DNA of 64,000 nucleotides from Rutstroemia sp. NJR-2017a BVV2. Taxonomy: Eukaryota; Ascomycota; Leotiomycetes; Helotiales; Rutstroemiaceae. Position 1 is the first letter of the stretch. Every line of letters starts with the position of its first letter. The translations under genes were made by a program, and so were the position numbers. The stretch is from NCBI GenBank assembly GCA_002946415.1, contig NJPS01000048.1, forward strand, positions 124,001 to 188,000. The letters run 5' to 3'. Positions 1-10,129 of the stretch are shown here, one piece after another. Below the pieces are notes generated by a model. The model did no database searches. It was not told the origin of the DNA and was given only the letters and a program-made list of their open reading frames with translations.

Positions 1-735
1 AATTATTATTTATAATCGATTTTGAAAATTGTGAAAAATATTGATAAATAATTAATATATATATATTTTATATTAAACTAATTTATTCTTTTTAGCTAAT
101 TATTTATTAATAAAATAAAGTTTATATAAAATTAGTTTCTTAAGAATTTATAATTTTATTAATATTATAATTTCTAATATTATAAAATTTTCTATTATCT
201 CTAAGTTTATTATTATTTAAAGTAATTATTTATTTATATATATTTTATAAAAAATCTATTTTAACTTTAAAATAGATTTTAATTTACTAATTAACTTCTT
301 TAATAATTTTATTATAAGTTATTTCTAATCTAAATATTTATAATTTTTATTTCTAAGTTTTTTTTAAATATTATTTTATATTATTTTTATTTAATCTATA
401 TATTAAATAATAATTATAATAATAAATTATTTATAATATTTATTAAATATCTAAATATGTTTTAGTTATTATTATATTTTATTATATCTTTAAATAATTT
501 CTTCTTTTTCTAAATATCTTTTTTAAATTTTATTTTTTGAGATTTCTTTTAATAATCTCAAATTTAATATTTTAGAAATCTATATTCAAAATAAAATTTC
601 TATTTTTAATAATAATTTCTTTTTTTCTAGAAAAGATTATTTTCCAAATTTATTATATCTAACTTTATAAAGTTATTATAAATATCTTTTCTAATATATT
701 ATTATTTAAAGTATTATAATTTATCTTTATTAGAT
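1..735 (-). repeat. RIP-destroyed internal part of an older Gypsy copy (left of the nested insertion)
   Basis: Very AT-rich sequence. From about 450 to 735 it aligns colinearly with the intact element at a constant offset of 5484 (537 matches 6021, 735 matches 6219). Nearly all differences are C>T or G>A, so this is the gag zinc-knuckle region of the same family after RIP. I could not align positions 1-450 convincingly; that part of gag evolves quickly. The copy continues beyond the left edge of the window and resumes at 7375 after the younger insertion. No open reading frame survives. Confidence 0.85.
731..735. repeat. Target-site duplication TAGAT, left copy
   Basis: TAGAT directly precedes the left LTR and is repeated at 7370-7374 directly after the right LTR. 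The matching position in the uninterrupted gag sequence (6215-6219) reads TAGGC, so the target was already RIP-mutated when the insertion happened. Confidence 0.93.
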
Positions 736-1153
736 TGTTACGAATGCTTGTCTTCTGAGTCACGTGGAAGTGGTCAGGGTCTCGAGTACTAGAGGTCGCG
801 ACGACTAATAGTACTATCGTAGGTTTATTGTTGATAACAGTCACACAGGGAATCGATCGTAATTGTAATGGTAGGTAAACAAGTAGTAATTGTTGTTGAG
901 CACGAAGCTCCATATACTATAGGAAAACTATCTACTTATATAGACCTTCGTACTCAGTGGGAGAGACGGCGAGATGTTCTATCCGTCTATTTCTGGAGAG
1001 ACGGCGAGACGTTCTATCCGTCTATTTCTGGAGAGACGGCGAGACGTTCTATCCGTCTCTCTTGTTGCTTTCCTGCCTGAGGTTCTACTAAGGGTGCTGG
1101 CTAGCTACCCTCTGAGCCTAAGGTCCTCAGGCTCACATGACTTCGTCGTAACA
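736..1153 (-). repeat. 3' LTR of the Gypsy element
   Basis: 418-bp direct repeat of 6952-7369. Inside it, a 35-bp unit is tandemly repeated almost three times (starts at 961, 996 and 1031), each beginning GAGAGACGGCGAGA. The unit probably lies in the LTR regulatory (U3 or R) part. Short ORFs inside the LTR have no coding features. Confidence 0.96.
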
Positions 1154-1166
1154 CTATCCCCTTTCT
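1154..1166 (-). other. Polypurine tract of the retrotransposon
   Basis: On the element's coding strand this reads AGAAAGGGGATAG and sits flush against the TG of the 3' LTR. That is where the plus-strand primer of an LTR element is expected. Confidence 0.7.
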
Positions 1167-1255
1167 AGCCTAGCGTCGTCCCGACGCTTACTATAATAGT
1201 GCGAGGTGCCTACTTGGGCCTCCTCGATAAATACCTCTCTTCTTCCTTCTTTATT

Positions 1256-1852
1256 ATGCCTGCAGATCGTACTCAAAGGACTAAACAAATTGAACTTGGA
1301 AATCGTATCGAAAGGTTAGGACAGAAAATGGTTGCTTGTTCTTGTTGTGAAAGAGCTGGTCGCTCTGATAATTGTATTGGGATGCCTTCTGGTCTTCCTA
1401 ATCGTCGTTGTGCTGAGTGCTCTCGTCAGGGCAAGACTTGTGATTTCGTTTCCCGGAATCGGATGCCGGAGTTGTCTGATTGGGATTCCATAGACTGTCA
1501 GCGTGAGCAGTTGAGGGAAGAGGAGGAAAAGGCTATAGCTGCCTCTCAGGAAGCTATGGCGAAAATACTTCGTTTGAGGAAGCAGCAGCGGTTTTTGGAT
1601 GAGTGCGAAAAGAAAATGATTCAAGCTGGTCTCAACTCGTTGGATGAGTTAGACAAGTTGGAAGAGAGGGAGAGGTTGGAGAAGGAACAGGCGGAGCAGG
1701 CTGAACAAGCTCCTCAATCTAGTTCTTCCGGGGTCGATCCTTCGGTCTTCGAGCTCCCTCCGATGAGTGATTCTGAGCTGGCTGCTTGGTTGGAAGCCGA
1801 GGGTTCCTTTGGTGGAATTTCTCCAAGTCAGCTGGGCAGTTCAAGTTCTTGA
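1256..1852 (+). CDS. Accessory Cys-rich coiled-coil protein carried antisense in the Gypsy element
   Basis: 198-aa ORF from the ATG at 1256, on the strand opposite to gag-pol and convergent with it. Its last 134 bp overlap the end of pol (pol stop at 1719-1721). A Cys-rich segment near residues 27-65 (CSCCERAGR, then CAECSRQGKTC) resembles a zinc-binding cluster. It is followed by a Glu/Arg-rich coiled coil (about residues 75-150), a Gln/Ser stretch and an acidic, hydrophobic tail (ELPPMSDSELAAWL). From memory, very similar ORFs are common hypothetical proteins in ascomycete genomes, which fits an element-borne gene. The function is unknown; DNA or RNA binding is a guess. The ORF has no stop although pol has seven. 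An upstream GTG at 1199 would add 19 residues, but the ATG is preferred. Confidence 0.7.
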   Translation: MPADRTQRTKQIELGNRIERLGQKMVACSCCERAGRSDNCIGMPSGLPNRRCAECSRQGKTCDFVSRNRMPELSDWDSIDCQREQLREEEEKAIAASQEAMAKILRLRKQQRFLDECEKKMIQAGLNSLDELDKLEERERLEKEQAEQAEQAPQSSSSGVDPSVFELPPMSDSELAAWLEAEGSFGGISPSQLGSSSS

Positions 1853-4800
1853 TTGGTTCCTATGTGTTTTCCGAGTGTGGGTAACCTTCCCATTTGATCA
1901 AGTAATGAAGCTTTCCTCTAATATACTTCTGATCTAGTATTTCTTCAACTTCGTATTCGGCGTTTGGGTTGATTGGTTCAATTTCGGTATAAGGTGTATT
2001 CGGCGCTCCTGGTGGTGCTGGTTCTAGAAGTGAAATGTGGAATACTGGGTGTATGTTCATTGTTCGTGGTAGCTCTAAGCGGTAATTGACTGGTCCGACC
2101 ACTTCGCTGATCTTGAAGGGTCCTAATTTTTTGTGATCCAGCTTGTCGCTTGGTCTTTTTGTGTTGATGTTTCGTCTGAGGAGGTAAACCTTATCCCCCT
2201 TCTTAAGCGTTGGTTCCATACTACGCTTTGTGTTGTAGTAGTGCGCCGTTCGTTGTGCAATGAACTTGATGTCAAGTGACAATTGTTCGTGCAGATTCCT
2301 AAGATCCTCTGCTTTCGTTATCCCTGTATCTGATTTTGCTGTATCCGGTAATTGCGTATTGTATGCTTTCGGCTCGAATCCGAAATTAGCGTATGCTGGT
2401 GTTATGTTTGTCGTTGTTGCTTTAGCAGTGTTGTATGCAAACTGTGCCAGTGGTAGTAGCTCTACCCAATTGTCTTGCTTGTAGTTGATATAATATCGTA
2501 AGTATTGTTCCATAGTTTGGTTCAATCGTTCCGTCTGACCATCTGTTTGCGGGTGGAATGCTGTTGAGAGCTTTCTCTTGATTCCTAGTAAGGCTGTGAG
2601 TGTCTGCTAGAATTTCGAGGTAAAGAGCTTGTCTCGGTCTGAGATGATTTCGGTAGGCACCCCGTGTACGCTGGCTACTATTCTTAGAAATATGTAGGCT
2701 AAATCCTCAGCTGTACTGCTTTCTTTGTATGGAATCATGTATCCAAACTTGGTTAATCGATCCACTATGACCAGGATAGAGTTATACGTTACTTCTGTCA
2801 TTGGGTCCTTCGAGGGTGGTAGCTTAACCACGAAGTCCTATGTAATGGACTTCCATGGCTGAGTAGGTGTATCCGGAGTTTTGAGCTGACCATACGGAGC
2901 ATGCTGTGAGGTTTTGTTCCGTATGCAGGTGTCGCAGTTTCCGATAACTTCCTCAACTATCTTTCTCATTTGTGGGAAATACGAGCTCGCCTTGATTCTT
3001 GCGAACGTCTTTGTGATTCCTTGATGTCCGTGAGCTGGTAGTTCATGCTGTTCCTGAGTAAACTGTTTGGCCAAGGTCGAAGGGATATATATCTTCCCGT
3101 GGAAGTATATGATGTTGTCCTTGATTGTAAATCCCTCGCCTGGTCGCTCTAGTATTCTCTTTGCGGTGGAATTATTTTCGTAGTGCTCTTGTACTTGTTT
3201 CTCCAAATGGTCGTCACAAAGTGACGTTATCGTGGCTAATTGGGCTGAGTTGAATACCAACGAATCCCCGTCCTGACGAAATATGGCGTGTGATTCGTGT
3301 GTCTTATTCTCTAGGTATTCCGGTTTTCTGCTAAGCGCATCGGCTCTAGCGTTTTCATTTCCCTTGACGTACAGTATTCTGAAGTGGTACATGGCTAATG
3401 TTTCTGCCTATCGTACCTGTCGTCTGTTTAGAACTTTGGTCGTTATAAAGTACACCAAATTCTTGTGATCTGAGTAGACCTGGACCGTGTGCTTAGATCC
3501 TTCGAGGTAAACTCTCTATTCTCTGAAAGCATCGACGATTGCTAGAAGCTCTTTGTCGTAAATCTCGTAATTCAGCTCGGCTGGCTGAAGCTTTCTTGAA
3601 TGATATGCTACTGGTTGTAGCTTCTTGTCCTTGCCCGGCTGGCTTAGGACTGCACCTAATGTGTAGTCTGATGCATCTGTCTTAACAGTGATTGGTTGTT
3701 CGGGATCGAAGGTAATAAGAACTGGTGCCCGCGTGAAGGCTTGTTTGAGGGTTTCAAATGCCTGTTGCGCCGCACTGTTCCATTTGTACTCGACATCCTT
3801 CTTGGTTAACTCTGTGAGAGGTGCTGCGATTTTCGAATAGTCTTTGATAAATCGCCTGTAGAAGTTCGCAAATCCTAAGAATGATTGCATTTCTTTCACA
3901 GTAGTGGGTTGCTTCCACTCCAGAACTTCTTTCACTTTGTTTGGACTCATCTTGAGTCCTGTCGTACTGACAATATATCCTAGAAACTCGGTTTCGGTGA
4001 CGTGGAATTCGCATTTCGAAGGCTTCAGTAGGATGCCTGCATCCGCTAATATCTGAAGTATTTCTTGTACGATCTTGATATGTTCTTCGAGGGTTTCGGT
4101 GAAGATCAAGATGTCGTCTAAGTATGCTACGCAGTAGTTGTCAAGACACTTTCTCAATAAGTTATTAACCAGATGCATGTACGTTGCTGGTGCGTTGGTG
4201 AGCCCAAAGGGCATAACTTGGTACTCGTAGTGTCCGTATCGCGTGCGAAATGCTGTTTTCCATTCGTCTCCTTCCTTGATTCGGATTAGGTTGAATCCTG
4301 CGCGTTGATCCAACTTAGTGAAATATTTAGCCTTCCCGATTCGATCTCGTAGCTCACTGGCTAGTGGCAACGGGTATCGATCCTTAATAGTAATAGCGTT
4401 GAGTTTTCGGTAGTCAATGACTGGTCTACCCTTCTTGTCTCCTTTCTTGGGTACAAAGAAGATTGGCGCTCCTGTGGGTGAAGAGGATTCCTTTATGAAT
4501 CCTTTCGCTAAATTTTCGTCGAGGTATTCGCGAAGCAATTTGAGCTTCTCCTCCGATAATGGTATAATTGGCAAGAATGGTGGTTCCTTTCCTTCTTCCA
4601 ATTTTATCTCATGATCCCAAGGCTGGTGCTTTGGTAAGGCATCCTCCTGAGGCCTTTCCTTGAAGATCTCGGCGTATTTCTGGTACTGCACTGGTATATC
4701 CTTCAGTGAGGGATCCTGGGCTAAGGTATCCGACCTCGGTGAGCGTGTTGCTTTCAGCTCTTGACCGGGTGTTGGTCTCGCAAGACCCCGTGCAGACTCT

Positions 4801-6914
4801 TTCTTGCACTTGTACTTATCGCACTGTACGGTCCTTGCGACCCAGTCGATATGCGGATTGTGGCTCTCTAGCCATGGTATTCCCAAAATTAGTTGGTGTC
4901 CTCCTAGTGGGACTAAATCCATTTTTATCCGCTCAGAATGCTGTCCTAGCTGCATTTCGAATTCTTGCGTTTCGTACTGAACCAATCTATCCCCTTTGGC
5001 TAATTGCCCGTCGGCAAGGTGAAGCCTGTATGGAACTGGTTTCTTGAGGGTTCGTAATTTCGCTAATGCCGCAGCTTCTGGTGCCATAAAATTTTCCGTT
5101 GCTCCCGAGTCTATCATTGCTCGGAGCGAATGCCCGTTTATGCGTACGACGCAAAGGATCTGTCCTGACCCTAGGGTGGCCTTCAGCTCCCTGGCTGGCC
5201 CCCTGCTCACGCCTTCGGTGAGTCATTCCTGATTAATTTTTTTCTGGTTTCGGTCCACGACCTTAGGCTTGCTGCCTTTCATGAAACCAAAGAATCTCTT
5301 CTGGGTATCGATTATATCTTCCCAAACCGTGCTTAGATCCGTTCCGATCCTTACTCTGAGGATTCGGCCAATAGGAATGTCGATATATTTGGTAGGTACC
5401 TCGTGTCTAAGGACCTGTAATACCACCTGTTGTGGTTGAGTCAGTTCTTGTAGTAGTGTATTTCGTTGGTCCTTGTGACTATATTGGTGAATGACCTCCC
5501 AAGTCTCTCCGTTGCTTGGTAGATTGTATTGCTGAAACTCCCTGAATCCCCGGTGGGTTCGAGTTTCCCGCCATACTCTGGTAGAGCCAATCTCAAGTTC
5601 CAGCTTGTAGTAGCGACCTGCGATTGGTTGACCTCGGACATCCCGAGCATCGTTCCAGAGTCCGTTATCGCCTGGTAAGCCGGCAAATTCCTTTTTTCTC
5701 CAAGACCTGGTTCCGTAGTGACTGATTCTTTCTAGGAACCATATCTCTCCCTGCTTTGGAGGTTCGTCTTGGGTAGTAGTTTTCTTGCTGCTAGGCTTCC
5801 TTGGGTACCAGCCTGCCCCCTTCTTATCTGCCTCATGAACTAGGCAAGAATCCTTGTAGCAGGCGGTCCACGACAGTTGCACATGATCCGTTTCCTGAAT
5901 AGTTCGATGACTGCTCGTCATGCTTAATTGGTGCCTGGGTACAGCCTGGCCACCGTCTTGTCCTACCATAGACTTGAGCTGTTTCTTTCCATTCCAGTTA
6001 GTTTGCTTGGGCTTCGTCCCTTGAGGCTTTTTTCGGCAGTCTCGTGCTTGGTGGCCTGGAAAACCGCATTCGAAGCAAAGCTTCTTTTCTCGTCTGCGGT
6101 TCTTTTCATCCTGGGAAAGGTTGTTCTTTGAACTCATTGCGTCTAATTCCATAGGGTCGCCGTAAGTCCCTTCCCTAGTGTATCGTTGTCTGGAATGTCG
6201 TGGCTTGCCTTCGTTAGGCCTGGCCCGACTTCTGGTTCCATGGGACTGCTTTTCTCGGAGGTACTCATAGTACTGGTTGTCAATCCGAATAGAGTCCTCA
6301 ATCCATTTATCCAGGTCGTCGTCATCTTCCTGTGTTTGCCTTGCTAATTCTAGTTTGATGAAGTCTTTCAGCCCACGCTTATAGTGGCTGATCAAGGCAG
6401 CAGTTCCCTATTTGGTCTGATTGGACCATTTCCTGAATTCGGTAGCGTAGTTGATGGCTGACCCTGTTTGTCTAAGTCCAAACAAACGATGCTCTGCTGT
6501 CTTGACAGAGTCGATATCTCCAAAGACTCTTCGGATTTCCGTACGAAATCCTTCCCATGAGTCGAAGATCTTGGTGGTCGTAGCCATATAGTTCTGTGGC
6601 TGGGCGCTGTTCTCGAAGTAGTCTGAAAGAAAGGGTTCGATCCATTTCAATGCTTCGCCCCTAAGGTAGGAAGCGGCGTAAATGCTCTTTGCATCTCTGG
6701 TATCGAATTTGTCGGGGTTAAATCGGAAGTACATTCCGAGCTGCAAGAGGAATGTCTCAAGTTCTCGTCGGTCTCCGTGGAACTTGTCTGGGTTGGCGAC
6801 TTTAAGGGTTTCTTGTAACTTGAGGTTTGTAGGAGGTCCGTCTCCTATGAGGACGTCGCCATCGCGGTCTCCAGTGCCCGTGGTCCGGGTAGCGGATGGA
6901 TCTTGTGGAGCCAT
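1719..6914 (-). pseudogene. gag-pol: Gag-Pol polyprotein of the Gypsy element, broken by seven in-frame stops
   Basis: One continuous minus-strand frame. Order: Gag (6914 to about 6000, ending in a CCHC zinc knuckle CFECGFPGHQARDC); aspartic protease (DSGATENF, about 5110); reverse transcriptase (YLDDILIF, about 4120); RNase H (TDASDYTLGAVLS, about 3680); integrase with an H2C2 zinc finger (about 2950) and catalytic core; C-terminal chromodomain (LIKWEGYP, about 1890). Stops lie at 6408-6410, 5223-5225, 3516-3518, 3408-3410, 2838-2840, 2607-2609 and 1860-1862. All are in frame with no indel. Six are TAG and several sit where the family has Trp. On the plus strand the TAGs read CTA, as expected from CCA to CTA, i.e. 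CpA to TpA, the dinucleotide RIP prefers. This copy cannot make the full polyprotein, but an intact relative could mobilise it. Confidence 0.93.
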
Positions 6915-6951
6915 ATCGATTCGGTATGTGAAGCAACAATGGTGCTCAAAG

Positions 6952-7369
6952 TGTTACGAATGCTTGTCTTCTGAGTCACGTGGAAGTGGTCAGGGTCTCG
7001 AGTACTAGAGGTCGCGACGACTAATAGTACTATCGTAGGTTTATTGTTGATAACAGTCACACAGGGAATCGATCGTAATTGTAATGGTAGGTAAACAAGT
7101 AGTAATTGTTGTTGAGTACGAAGCTCCATATACTATAGGAAAACTATCTACTTATATAGACCTTCGTACTCAGTGGGAGAGACGGCGAGATGTTCTATCC
7201 GTCTATTTCTGGAGAGACGGCGAGATGTTCTATCCGTCTATTTCTGGAGAGACGGCGAGACGTTCTATCCGTCTCTCTTGTTGCTTTCCTGCCTGAGGTT
7301 CTACTAAGGGTGCTGGCTAGCTACCCTCTGAGCCTAAGGTCCTCAGGCTCACATGACTTCGTCGTAACA
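6952..7369 (-). repeat. 5' LTR of the Gypsy element
   Basis: 418 bp, two transitions away from 736-1153, with the same almost three-fold 35-bp internal repeat. It drives minus-strand transcription into gag (ATG at 6914, 37 bp inside the LTR edge). The target-site duplication TAGAT follows at 7370-7374. Confidence 0.96.
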
Positions 7370-7374
7370 TAGAT

Positions 7375-8112
7375 CTAGTTTTATTTTTTTTATTAATTTT
7401 GAAAAATTATTTATTATAAATATATTTATAATATTAATTATTAATTTAAATAGAATCTTTAATTTATTTATCTAAATTATTTTTATCTTTTTGAATTTAT
7501 TTAATTAATTCTAATTTGATAAAATATTTAAATCTTTATTTATAATAACTAATTAAGATAATATTTCTTTATTTAATCTAATTTGATTATTTTCTAAATT
7601 CAATAATATAATTGATAATTAATTTTATTTATCTAAATCTAAATAGATAATATTTTATTATTTTGATAATATTAATATTTTCGAAGATTTTTTAGATTTC
7701 TATATAAAATCTTTTTTATAAATCGAAGATTTTATTAATTATTATTATATAATTCTATAATTAGATATTATTCTCAAAATAGTTTGAAAAAAAGAATTTA
7801 ATATATTTTAATACTTTATTTCTAAAATAAGAAATAATATAAATATTTTTTATATTTTTAATATTAAATTTATTAAAATTAAATCAAAAATATATTCTAA
7901 ATTATAAGAAAAATATTTCTAATTCTTATTAGTTTTTATAAAATTTATTAAAGTTAATAACTTTGAAGATTTTTTATAATTTAAAATTTATAAAAAAGTT
8001 ATCTTTTATAAAGATATTATTATTATAATTTCTAATATTAGTAATCTAAGTAAAAAATAAATTTTAAAAAACTATATTAATTCGATATATAAAATAATAA
8101 AGATATTCAAAA
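7375..8112 (-). repeat. RIP-destroyed gag of the older Gypsy copy (right of the nested insertion)
   Basis: From about 7447 it aligns to 6286-6951 of the young element at a constant offset of 1161, with C>T and G>A changes almost throughout. A 6-bp length difference lies between 7375 and 7447. With 1-735 it shows that the old copy was a contiguous Gag region before the young element landed in it. No coding capacity remains. Confidence 0.9.
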
Positions 8113-8445
8113 TATTATAAATATTTATCTTCTAAATTATATAGAAATAGTTAAAATCTTGAATATTATTAATTATAGAATTAGTAATATTATTATAAAA
8201 TTTATTATTGAAAATAATTATATAAAGAATCGATTATAATTATAATAATAAATAAATAAATAGTAATTATTATTAAATATAAAATTCTATATATTAAAGA
8301 AAATTATTTAGTTATATAAATCTTTATATTTTATTAGATTATACTAAATTATATATTATTTTATTTTTATTTAAAATTCTATTAAATTATTATTAGATAA
8401 TTCTAAATTTAAAATCTTTAAACTTTATAATTTATAATAATAATA
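8113..8445 (-). repeat. RIP-destroyed 5' LTR of the older Gypsy copy
   Basis: The start matches the LTR start at 6952 (TGTTACGAATG read as TATTATAAATA) and stays alignable for about 200 bp with transitions only. The part matching the 35-bp repeats is shorter than in the young LTR, so the old LTR had fewer units. The right end near 8445 is approximate. Confidence 0.85.
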
Positions 8446-10129
8446 AATAATTGATTATCTATTTTATATAATTTATAAATAAAATAAATAATATTTATCT
8501 TTTCGAATTCGAAAATTATATTATTTCTATTTTTTTATTTTATAATACTAATAATAATAAATTCTATATCTTTTTAATTATTTTATATTATAGATTATAT
8601 AATTTAAATTATAAAATTATTTATAAAAATTATAATCTCTTTATATATATTAATCTGATACTAAATTAGATTTATATTAAAGAAAAGAAATAAATAGAAA
8701 TAGAATTATATTATAATCTATTAATAAATTATAATATAAATAAAGTTAATAATTTTCTTATTATATTTTCTTTTAGATTTTAAAATTTTTATCTAAATTT
8801 ATTATTTTATATCTAATTCGAGAGATTTATTTAGAATATATTTTTTTATATTTTTTATTTTATTTATTTCTTAAATCTATATTAATATATTATATTAATT
8901 ATCTTTTATATTCTCTTTATAGATTAATATATATATCTATTCTCTTAAATTATATAGAAAATATTATTTTTTATAATTAGATTATTATCTTTATTATATA
9001 TTATATTTTATAGTTTTGAATTATTTTATATTACTTTATTAAATCTTTCTTTATAATAAAGCTAATTATATTTTGTAGAAATTATTTTATTATATCTATA
9101 TCTCTAATTATATAATATAATATAATATTTTTCTTTTATTAATCAAAATATTATTTCTTTTTCTTTATCTATTTTTATTAATTCTTTTTTTTCTACTAAT
9201 TTATATTTTTATATCTATAATCTAAATTATTAATATTTGCTAGAATTATAATTATAAAGCCGGATTTATTTCTATAATAGAGTTTTTCTATATAGTATTA
9301 TTAAGAACTTTATTATTCGAGAAAAAGTATAATAACTATATATTATTTTTCTAGAATCCTCTTTATAGCTACTTCTCTATTTTCTACTATTTAATATCTA
9401 GACTATAATATATTTGTTTAATAAGAGCTTGTTAAATCGTTCGATTAATTAGAGTTTCGATAAGTCCTTTAAGTAATATATAATATATATATATCTTCTA
9501 TATCCTCCGGTGAAAATTCTATAATATACCCCAGAGGTATTCTATCGTATAACTAGGTATCGGTTCTATATCGATAAAATCGAGGGCCTACTTCCTAGGT
9601 CAGATAATTGTACGTCGGATAGTTTTCATACCCGTTTTGATGGTAGTCCTCTGTTCTAATATAGCTATGTCGCCGTCGCACAATAGAGGGGGACAAGGCC
9701 TCCACCGATAACCACGATACCACAACAGCTCTATCGAATATGTTTATCTCCCATTGGCTCTGCGATAATATTGCAATCGTAGGTTCGTAGCCAGTACCAC
9801 GGACAGGTGGGAGTTCGACTTTGCTGGCCCATAAAGGTACAGTCGCTTACAAAATCGGCTTCCTCTCCGCACTCGCTTGAAACTTTTTAACCATCCAGCC
9901 CGGCCCGGGTTTGTCTACTGGTCGGTCCCCGAAGCGCTTAGCTCCAATGGACCCTGGATTTCCACACGACAATGCATTTCTATTGGCCAACATGAGCGAA
10001 TTCTGTGTGGGGTTACTTTTTGTCCCGTTGAACCGGGTGTGAGTCATATTTCAGGGTCAACTCAAGACCGCCTTGTTGTACGTATCGCGATCTTCATATA
10101 TTTTAGTTCCTTCGACATTCCAAGCTACG
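8446..10129. other. AT-rich block passing into unique DNA, no gene seen
   Basis: 8446 to about 9500 is extremely AT-rich with no ORF. It is probably another RIP-mutated repeat, but I could not match it to anything in the window. Composition returns to normal between 9240 and 9600. 9600-10129 is ordinary single-copy-looking sequence that presumably holds the promoter of the HET gene at 10130. Confidence 0.6.

Larger units (their letters stand above)
736..7369 (-). mobile_element. Ty3/Gypsy LTR retrotransposon, nearly intact, chromodomain type
   Basis: The element is 6634 bp with two 418-bp LTRs (736-1153 and 6952-7369) that begin TGTTACG and end GTAACA. It is flanked by the 5-bp target-site duplication TAGAT (731-735 and 7370-7374). 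The LTRs differ at two sites only, 901/7117 and 1010/7226, both C in the left LTR and T in the right. Gag and Pol lie in one minus-strand frame from 6914 to 1719. The order protease, reverse transcriptase, RNase H, integrase, chromodomain defines Ty3/Gypsy. A purine-rich tract next to the 3' LTR (1154-1166) fits the plus-strand primer. I see no canonical TGG primer-binding site right after the 5' LTR, so self-priming or an unusual primer is possible. Seven in-frame stop codons break the frame. Confidence 0.97.

Noticed and set aside
868..1168. ORFs inside the LTR
   Set aside because: They repeat in both LTRs and follow the 35-bp tandem unit; not genes.
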